Origin: Lachnospiraceae bacterium
Lineage (GTDB): Bacteria > Bacillota > Clostridia > Lachnospirales > Lachnospiraceae
Length of the DNA: 8,039 nucleotides
Assembly: GCA_016282215.1 (NCBI GenBank)
Contig: JAEEKC010000102.1
Location: 1-8,039, forward strand
Direction of reading: 5' to 3'
Position 1 is the first letter of the stretch; the number at the start of each line of letters is the position of its first letter. The translations under genes and the position numbers were made by a program. This document shows positions 1 to 5,480 of this stretch, one piece after another. The notes below the pieces were generated by a model. The model was not told the DNA's origin. It did no database searches and saw nothing but the letters and a program-made list of their open reading frames with translations.

Positions 1-1032
1 ACGGAAGCTCATCTTTGTAACCATGTGACGACCGTCAACGCCTACACCGCCGAGGGACTCTGTAACTCATACCGGATCGCCTGCGAAGATCTGATTGTAC
101 TCAGGTGTACGAGCGAATTTTACGCAGCGAAGCTTCATAATGAAGTGATCTACGAACTCCTGGATCTGCTCCTCAGTGAAAGTACCGTTCTTCAGATCTC
201 TCTCTGCATAGCAGTCAATGAAGGTAGAGGTACGTCCGAGGGACATTGCAGCACCGTTCTGCTCTTTTACTGCGGAAAGATATCCGAAGTAGGTAGCCTG
301 GATTGCTTCCTGAACGTTCTTAGCCGGTTTGGAAATATCACAGCCATAAGAAGCAGCCATTTCCTTCATCATCTTCAGAGCGGTCATCTGCTCGGAAAGC
401 TCTTCACGAAGACGGATCACATCGTCTGTCATAACACGGCCGGTGGAATCCTTCTGTGCCTGCTTGTCCTCGATCAGTCTGTCAATACCGTACAGAGCGA
501 TACGTCTGTAGTCACCGATGATACGGCCACGGCCGTAAGCATCCGGAAGACCTGTGATAACATGAGAAGAACGACAAGCTCTCATCTCAGCGTTATAAGC
601 GTCAAAACATCCTGCATTGTGAGTCTTACGATGTACGGTGAAAAACTCGGAAATCTCAGGATCTACAGTGTAACCGTTGTCTGCGCAAGCCTTCTCTGCC
701 ATACGGATACCACCGTAAACCTGCATGGAGCGCTTGAAGGGCTTGTCAGTCTGGAAACCAACGATGGTCTCTTTGCTCTTGTCAAGATAGCCGGGGCCAT
801 GGGATGTGATGGTGGAAACCACTTTGGTATCCATATCAAGCACGCCGCCTGCTTCTCTTTCCTGCTTGGTCAGGTCCATAACCTGTGCCCAAAGGTCCTT
901 TGTGTTCTGTGTGGGGCCGGAAAGGAAGGAATCATCTCCATCATACGGTGTGTAATTCTTCTGAATAAAATCACGCACGTTGATCTCGTCTACCCACTTA
1001 CCGCCGGTAAAACCAGTCCATTCTTCTCTCAT
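1..1032 (-). CDS. pflB: Pyruvate formate-lyase (formate acetyltransferase), N-terminal part, interrupted by an in-frame TGA
   Basis: PflB is the cytosolic glycyl-radical enzyme that converts pyruvate and CoA to acetyl-CoA and formate in anaerobic fermentation. The window holds its first 343 codons; the gene runs off the left edge, so the catalytic Cys-Cys pair and the C-terminal Gly-radical loop (family length about 750 aa) are not visible. Recognisable blocks are NVRDFIQKNYTPY (18-30), STITSH (73-78), YRKTHN-like VHRKTHN (133-139), GLPDAYGRGRIIGDYRR (161-177) and NGAAMSLGRTSTF (259-271). Arg170 aligns with E. coli Arg176, which contacts pyruvate. The ATG at 1030-1032 has AGGAGG 9 nt upstream. 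Codon 322 (positions 67-69) is TGA where the family has the active-site Trp (E. coli Trp333, in DP-I-W-A-TES). The frame stays open and conserved on both sides (FAGDPV / VTESLGGVGVDGRHMV). Family identity is certain; whether the gene is functional is not. pflA, often adjacent, would lie outside. Confidence 0.95.
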
Positions 1033-1161
1033 TGGTAACTGCCTCCTATTAAATGTGATGTTATTTTGCAGCGATCCGCTGATCCGAAGTGAAAAAAAGA
1101 AATCCGTAAAGAGCGCGGATCTGTTTTTCCAAAATCAGGAATCGTTACTGTTCTAATTGAG

Positions 1162-1190
1162 AGTATATCGAATCCATTTTAGGCAGTCAA
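1162..1190 (-). promoter_or_regulatory. Probable sigma-A promoter of pflB
   Basis: Read on the minus strand there is TTGACT (1190-1185), a 17-nt spacer and TATACT (1167-1162). Both boxes are one base from consensus. Transcription would start near 1155 and leave a leader of about 120 nt before the pflB ATG. A second candidate -10, a perfect TATAAT at 1225-1220, lies upstream but has only a poor -35 (CACTTT). Confidence 0.6.
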
Positions 1191-1208
1191 GACAGGGGGA
1201 TGTTCTTT

Positions 1209-1220
1209 TTTGTATACAAA
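1209..1220. promoter_or_regulatory. Perfect 12-bp palindrome TTTGTATACAAA, candidate operator
   Basis: TTTGTATACAAA is its own reverse complement. It sits about 60 bp upstream of the predicted pflB start, just upstream of the -35, and directly abuts the alternative minus-strand TATAAT at 1220-1225, where it would cover the start site. A related copy lies at 1281-1292. The pattern resembles binding sites of dimeric regulators; I cannot name the protein. It matches neither the FNR half-site nor the usual Rex TTGTTAA half-site. Confidence 0.35.
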
Positions 1221-1280
1221 TTATAGCCTGGGACTGTATGAAAAAGTGATTTTCGGTCAAAATGCCGAAAAGTTGTGTAT

Positions 1281-1292
1281 ATTGTATACAGT
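1281..1292. promoter_or_regulatory. Second copy of the TTGTATACA palindrome, candidate operator
   Basis: ATTGTATACAGT shares the nine-base core TTGTATACA with the site at 1209-1220; the palindromic part is TGTATACA (1283-1290). The centres of the two sites are 72 bp apart, close to seven helical turns. This one is about 55 bp upstream of the predicted start of the DUF1858 gene, so each divergent promoter has one site at a similar distance. Nearby TGTATA and TATACAA fragments (1276-1281, 1316-1322) look like partial copies. Confidence 0.35.
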
Positions 1293-1305
1293 AATTAGTG
1301 CCCTT

Positions 1306-1335
1306 TTGGATAAACTATACAAGTTGTGGTAGAAT
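1306..1335 (+). promoter_or_regulatory. Possible promoter of the DUF1858 gene
   Basis: TTGGAT (1306-1311), an 18-nt spacer and TAGAAT (1330-1335) give an acceptable sigma-A promoter. A start near 1342 would leave an unusually long leader of about 195 nt before the ATG at 1538. The match is moderate and other starts are possible. Confidence 0.4.
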
Positions 1336-1440
1336 TGTTTGTAATTGTGTGCAGAAAACCCGCGATTCCACTGGATGTGAATTTTTTGTGAAGTCAGGAA
1401 AAGAGTTCGCACAGGCGCAAGTTTATGATATGATGTTAGG

Positions 1441-1471
1441 GTCGTCCGGTACAAAACCGGGTCATAACGAC
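1441..1471 (+). other. Hairpin in the leader of the DUF1858 gene
   Basis: GTCGT (1441-1445) and CCGGT (1446-1450) pair with ACCGG (1456-1460) and ACGAC (1467-1471), giving two stacked 5-bp stems with a 6-nt bulge and a 5-nt loop. There is no U tract, so it is not a terminator. It matches no riboswitch that I recognise. The rest of the 1033-1537 intergenic region shows only the promoters and palindromes listed here. Confidence 0.3.
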
Positions 1472-1537
1472 AACAAAGATTATCATCCGATGAAAATTCG
1501 GAGCCGAAAACAACTGGTCACAAGGAGGAAATATAAG

Positions 1538-1747
1538 ATGGCACATGAAGGAATCACAAAGGATATGACGATCGCAGAGATCATGATGAAGGATCCGGAT
1601 GTTGTACCCGTGCTTTTATCGACCGGCATGCATTGTATCGGTTGTCCTGCTTCCCAGGGAGAAAGCCTTGAAGAAGCGGCAATGGTACACGGCATCGACA
1701 TCGATGACCTGATGGAGGCGATCCATAACGCACCGGCTGCACAATAA
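1538..1747 (+). CDS. DUF1858 domain protein with a CxxC motif
   Basis: A 69-aa protein matching the small DUF1858 family (hybrid-cluster-protein-associated redox disulfide type). It is a single short helical domain, with TIAEIMMKDPDVVPVLLSTGMHCIGCPAS followed by ESLEEAA and IDIDDLMEAI given here as separate blocks: the start TIAEIMMKDPDVV (11-23), the CIGC motif (33-36) and the helix at 52-63. The CxxC cysteines are thought to act in redox or metal chemistry; no reaction is established. The ATG at 1538 is chosen because GGAGG lies 8-9 nt upstream and the domain starts at once. The frame is open upstream to 1298, but that stretch is cysteine-rich and unrelated, and lacks a ribosome site. It is divergent from pflB, sharing a 505-bp regulatory region, and ends at a terminator. 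There is no signal peptide or membrane segment, so it is cytosolic. The family call is sound; the function is unknown. Confidence 0.85.
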   Translation: MAHEGITKDMTIAEIMMKDPDVVPVLLSTGMHCIGCPASQGESLEEAAMVHGIDIDDLMEAIHNAPAAQ

Positions 1748-1770
1748 GCAAAGATGATCCAATCCATAGA

Positions 1771-1800
1771 AAAACGGGAGCCTGCGCTCCCGCTTTTTTA
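1771..1800. terminator. Bidirectional intrinsic terminator between the DUF1858 gene and mecA
   Basis: CGGGAGC (1775-1781) pairs perfectly with GCTCCCG (1786-1792) around a CTGC loop. T6 follows on the plus strand and, with the A run on the left, T5 follows on the minus strand. It lies 27 bp after the DUF1858 stop and about 35 bp after the mecA stop, so it serves both converging genes. Confidence 0.85.
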
Positions 1801-1833
1801 TCCTGATAAATCATGGCTGATCTATGAAGGGTC

Positions 1834-2568
1834 TTATACCTGCAGCAGAGCCTCCACTGCCTTTTCCGGAATGATCACATCGAAGTGCTCTTTGATATAG
1901 GAGATACGAGATGCCGGCGCAGGCGTCAGCAGACCGAACTCCGATGCGATATTGCAGACTCTTGCAAATGTGCGTGTCTCCGTATCCTCGGGATCCATGT
2001 AAAGATGATATCTGCCCTCCTCATCCTTGTACAACGAGGAATGTGCATGATAAAAACCTGCCACGCTTTTTGCGAATGAATTTAACTCATCCAGTCCGGC
2101 GCATAATGTACAGGGTGATGTCCTCTTTCCGGAATCGGTTTTATCTTCCGTCCCCGCGGAATCATCCGGCTGAACCTTCTCAAGCGTATCGCGCATCTCA
2201 CGAAGCATATTGATCATGCCGCGCGCGAAATCATCAGACAGATAAGACGTATCCGATTCTTCCTCATCGCTGACACTGACAGAAGGTGCAAATTTGGAAA
2301 AGCGGGTATCGAGTTCTTCGGGATCATCCACCTTGGTGATGATCAGGATGATGCTGTCGGCATTGACCGGGATCGCTTCGATCACCAGCGGAATATCATC
2401 CGCCACAAACCCGAACTCATGCTCAGCCTGCTTCATCATATCCCGAAACAAACTCTTCGCCTTTTCCGAACCGTAGGCCAGCTCGCTGATCTTCAATTGT
2501 CTGCTTGACAAGTCCTTGCCCGTCAGAGTGCAACGGATCTGCCTGTCATTCACACGTTCAATTTTCAT
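1834..2568 (-). CDS. mecA: Adaptor protein MecA
   Basis: MecA delivers substrates to the ClpC/ClpP protease and promotes ClpC assembly; in Bacillus it controls competence and other unstable regulators. The 244-aa protein shows the family layout: an N-terminal substrate-binding domain starting MKIERVNDRQIRCTLT (1-16) and running to IITKVDDPEELDTRF (76-90), a variable acidic linker (about 98-150, with DEEESDTSYLSDD), and a C-terminal ClpC-binding domain (about 155-244) with YHLYMDP (187-193) and ASEFG (208-212). It is somewhat longer than the Bacillus protein because of the linker, which also carries a CTLC pair (153-156). The ATG at 2566-2568 has AAGGA 8 nt upstream. It is monocistronic, with its own promoter and a shared terminator. 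Identity is confident from overall resemblance; the substrates in this organism cannot be inferred from sequence. Confidence 0.9.
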   Translation of the reverse strand: MKIERVNDRQIRCTLTGKDLSSRQLKISELAYGSEKAKSLFRDMMKQAEHEFGFVADDIPLVIEAIPVNADSIILIITKVDDPEELDTRFSKFAPSVSVSDEEESDTSYLSDDFARGMINMLREMRDTLEKVQPDDSAGTEDKTDSGKRTSPCTLCAGLDELNSFAKSVAGFYHAHSSLYKDEEGRYHLYMDPEDTETRTFARVCNIASEFGLLTPAPASRISYIKEHFDVIIPEKAVEALLQV

Positions 2569-2617
2569 ATCATTTTTCCTTAATCAGTAGTTTTTGGCCC
2601 CCTGTCTACTTATCTAT

Positions 2618-2646
2618 ATTTTATTGCGAAAAAGCCCTTTCGTCAA
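2618..2646 (-). promoter_or_regulatory. Promoter of mecA
   Basis: On the minus strand TTGACG (2646-2641), a 17-nt spacer and TAAAAT (2623-2618) form a strong sigma-A promoter. Transcription would begin near 2611, about 43 nt before the mecA ATG. Confidence 0.65.
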
Positions 2647-2733
2647 GTCACAGCACCGTTTCACCCCCGATTTAACAGAATTTTCACGGTTTTTCATAAA
2701 TTAAAAATGTCCATAAAAACACTAACTTATCGT

Positions 2734-2763
2734 TTGCGAAGCCTGCCCGCCGCAACCTATAAT
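2734..2763 (+). promoter_or_regulatory. Plus-strand promoter in the mecA-ferredoxin intergenic region
   Basis: TTGCGA (2734-2739), an 18-nt spacer and a perfect TATAAT (2758-2763). The predicted start is near 2770. No convincing protein gene follows for 560 bp; structured sequence does. This is the main reason to propose an RNA gene here. It points away from mecA. Confidence 0.55.
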
Positions 2764-2769
2764 ACAGGC

Positions 2770-2944
2770 AGGAGAAACGTCCGTTTCAATCCGTACCGGA
2801 AAGGAGGGCAGCATTGCAATTTGGTTTTCGGACGCAAAACCGTTCTGTTCGGGCCTTACGGGAATAGCCCATTCTGATAATGATTCCCGATCTTTTGGGT
2901 AAGCGGTCCGTGCTTATCTGATTTCACCGCCATCGGTGTATTTT
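2770..2944 (+). ncRNA. Candidate structured non-coding RNA, family not recognised
   Basis: Directly downstream of a good promoter, the sequence folds by eye into several short hairpins. A: GAAAC-GTCC-GTTTC (2774-2787). B: GGTTTT, a 7-nt loop CGGACGC, AAAACC (2823-2841). C: GGTAAGC, a 7-nt loop GGTCCGT, GCTTATC (2898-2918, one G-U pair). D: CACCG-CCAT-CGGTG (2925-2938), followed by TATTTT. The loop of B can pair with the loop of C over five bases (CGGAC with GTCCG) and also with the hairpin A region. Between B and C lies an H-type pseudoknot: GGGC 2851-2854 with GCCC 2867-2870, and CGGGAAT 2859-2865 with ATTCCCG 2883-2889. A transcript could stop after hairpin D or continue to the inverted repeat ending at 3197. 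I do not see tmRNA, RNase P, SRP or 6S landmarks. The pairings are seen directly; that they form an RNA gene is inference. Confidence 0.45.
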
Positions 2945-3127
2945 CACAAAAAATGATACAAAACAGTTTACTTTTATTTTTGGCAGGCACAGAGCCGGAC
3001 TCTTCTCCTTGTGATGGAACAGGTTACCGATCATGCTATGATTTCACGGGATCCTTTTGGGCGATGACCGATCCATCCGATCGTAAAACACTGTTGTTTT
3101 TGTGTAGGGATAACAAAAAACAATAAT
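2945..3127. other. Intergenic stretch with no supported gene
   Basis: This lies between hairpin D of the candidate RNA and the long inverted repeat. An open frame of 57 codons (2953-3126) exists but has no ribosome site and no recognisable motif. An extended -10 (TGC TATGAT, 3034-3042) lacks a -35 at proper distance. It may be the 3' half of a roughly 430-nt RNA ending at 3197, or simply spacer. Confidence 0.3.
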
Positions 3128-3197
3128 AAAAAAACACCCCCTGTCATGTAACGGCGGATCCTGTGCCGGTCGCAAATCTGACAGAGGGTGTTTTTTT
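3128..3197. terminator. Long inverted repeat, probably a bidirectional terminator
   Basis: A7-CACCC-C-CTGTCA (3128-3146) pairs with TGACAG-A-GGGTG-T7 (3179-3197): eighteen base pairs with one C/A mismatch at 3140/3185. The 32-nt interior contains its own short stem, CGGC (3152-3155) with GCCG (3165-3168). A T run follows the stem on either strand, as in an intrinsic terminator, but the interior is much longer than a normal terminator loop. It would end plus-strand transcription from 2770 before the ferredoxin promoter. Confidence 0.6.
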
Positions 3198-3256
3198 ATT
3201 TATATTTTTCCATCTGTGGATTTTTCGTGAATTTCTCAGGCCTTAGCGGTTTAGTC

Positions 3257-3285
3257 TTGTTTTTCTGACCAAATGCGGTTATACT
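3257..3285 (+). promoter_or_regulatory. Promoter of the ferredoxin gene
   Basis: TTGTTT (3257-3262), a 17-nt spacer and TATACT (3280-3285). A start near 3292 gives a leader of about 39 nt before the ATG. This placement downstream of the inverted repeat makes the ferredoxin an independent unit. Confidence 0.65.
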
Positions 3286-3330
3286 ATGCATGTATGTGAT
3301 ATGTACTAATGCAAACGGAGGTGTATTATT

Positions 3331-3501
3331 ATGGCAAGAGTGATCAGTGATGCTTGTGTAGCATGCGGTGCTTGTGAGGCAACCTGTCCTGTAGGCGCTA
3401 TCGCTATGGGCGACGGCAAGTTCGAGATCGATGCAGAAAAGTGCATCGACTGCGGCGCTTGCGAAGGTGGCTGCCCTGTCGGCGCTATCGAAGAAGGCTG
3501 A
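3331..3501 (+). CDS. Clostridial-type 2[4Fe-4S] ferredoxin
   Basis: A 56-aa low-potential electron carrier of the cytosol. In fermentative clostridia such ferredoxins link pyruvate oxidation, hydrogenases and flavin-based bifurcating enzymes; the actual partners here are unknown. Two full cluster motifs CxxCxxCxxxCP are visible: Cys9, 12, 15, 19 (CVACGACEATCP) and Cys38, 41, 44, 48 (CIDCGACEGGCP), each followed by VGAI, which reflects the internal duplication of the family. Length matches the classic 55-aa clostridial ferredoxins. The ATG at 3331 has GGAGG 9 nt upstream. The gene ends in a tandem TGA TAA stop and is followed about 20 bp later by a bidirectional terminator. It has its own promoter and is monocistronic, converging on dnaB. 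Identity is very secure. Confidence 0.96.
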   Translation: MARVISDACVACGACEATCPVGAIAMGDGKFEIDAEKCIDCGACEGGCPVGAIEEG

Positions 3502-3520
3502 TAAGTATTCACTTACGGCA

Positions 3521-3560
3521 AAAGCAAAAAAGCACGGGTCATCCCGTGCTTTTGCTTTTT
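3521..3560. terminator. Bidirectional intrinsic terminator between the ferredoxin gene and dnaB
   Basis: AGCACGGG (3531-3538) pairs with CCCGTGCT (3543-3550) around a TCAT loop. The stem is extended by A/T pairs and a GC step after a 2-nt bulge, and it is flanked by T runs on both strands. It lies 17 bp downstream of the dnaB stop and 20 bp downstream of the ferredoxin stop. It also shows that the dnaB TGA must act as a stop. Confidence 0.85.
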
Positions 3561-3574
3561 TTATGATTATGTGA

Positions 3575-4945
<1,371 letters not shown>

Positions 4946-4999
4946 TTTCGTAACCCATTCCTTCTATACTCACCGATCGTGAATAACAACCTCAAATCC

Positions 5000-5446
5000 T
5001 TACATTTCCGTTACGCTGACCCGCAGGGTTCCCGTCACCTGGGGATGCAGTTTTACTTTGATCTCGTATGTGCCGAAATTCTTTAACGGTTCCGGCATCA
5101 CGAATTTCTTTTTGTCTATTTCTTTTCCGAACTGCTCTTCATAGGCCTTGGCGATCTCTTTTCCGGATACGGAACCGAATGCCGCGCCGCCGGCTCCGGC
5201 CTTCAGCTTTACTTCCACCTTCTGGTTTTCCAGTTCTTTCGCAAAAGCCTGTGCATTCGCCAGATTCTCCGCAGCGACTTTTTCTTCATGCTGCTTTTTT
5301 AATTTCACATCATTTTCGCTGGCTGCCGTCGCGGGCGTTGCCAGTTTCTTTTTAAAAAGGAAGTTCTTGGCATAGCCTTCGGATACTTCAACTGTCTCAT
5401 TCTTTTTTCCGACTTTTTTTACGTCTTCGAGTAAAATAACTTTCAC
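5000..5446 (-). CDS. rplI: 50S ribosomal protein L9
   Basis: L9 binds 23S rRNA through its N-terminal domain and projects a long helix and C-terminal domain from the large subunit; it affects frame maintenance and ribosome spacing. The 148-aa length is typical. The N-terminal domain has MKVILLEDVKKVGKK (1-15) and the signature region GYAKNFLFKKKLATPAT (24-40). The connecting helix (about 41-75) is rich in Lys, Glu and Ala, and the C-terminal domain ends TYEIKVKLHPQVTGTLRVSV. The start is GTG (5446-5444), with AGGAGG about 5-6 nt upstream. It follows gdpP by 34 bp in the same operon and precedes dnaB by 54 bp. This order is conserved in Firmicutes. Identity is very secure. Confidence 0.96.
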   Translation of the reverse strand: MKVILLEDVKKVGKKNETVEVSEGYAKNFLFKKKLATPATAASENDVKLKKQHEEKVAAENLANAQAFAKELENQKVEVKLKAGAGGAAFGSVSGKEIAKAYEEQFGKEIDKKKFVMPEPLKNFGTYEIKVKLHPQVTGTLRVSVTEM

Positions 5447-5480
5447 ACGATCCTCCTTACCGATCTGCAGCGTTTTTCTG

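Noticed and set aside
64..75. Selenocysteine insertion at the pflB TGA
   Set aside because: The position corresponds to Trp, not Cys, in the family, and I see no SECIS-like hairpin with a suitable loop just downstream.
25..1038. A 337-codon plus-strand open frame opposite pflB
   Set aside because: It is the antisense shadow of a well-conserved pflB; the composition is cysteine- and serine-rich, there is no domain, and it has no ribosome site.
1298..1537. An 80-codon upstream extension of the DUF1858 protein
   Set aside because: The frame is open, but the conserved domain and a clear GGAGG support the ATG at 1538. The extension overlaps the predicted promoter and a leader hairpin and resembles no protein.
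3111..3119. Similarity to the start of the I-SceI homing-endonuclease site (TAGGGATAA)
   Set aside because: Only the first ten or so bases agree and the second half is absent; it is most likely chance.
2953..3126. A 57-codon plus-strand frame starting MIQNSLLLFLAG and ending just before the long inverted repeat
   Set aside because: No Shine-Dalgarno sequence, no recognisable motif, and its surroundings look like structured RNA. It could still be real if conserved in relatives.
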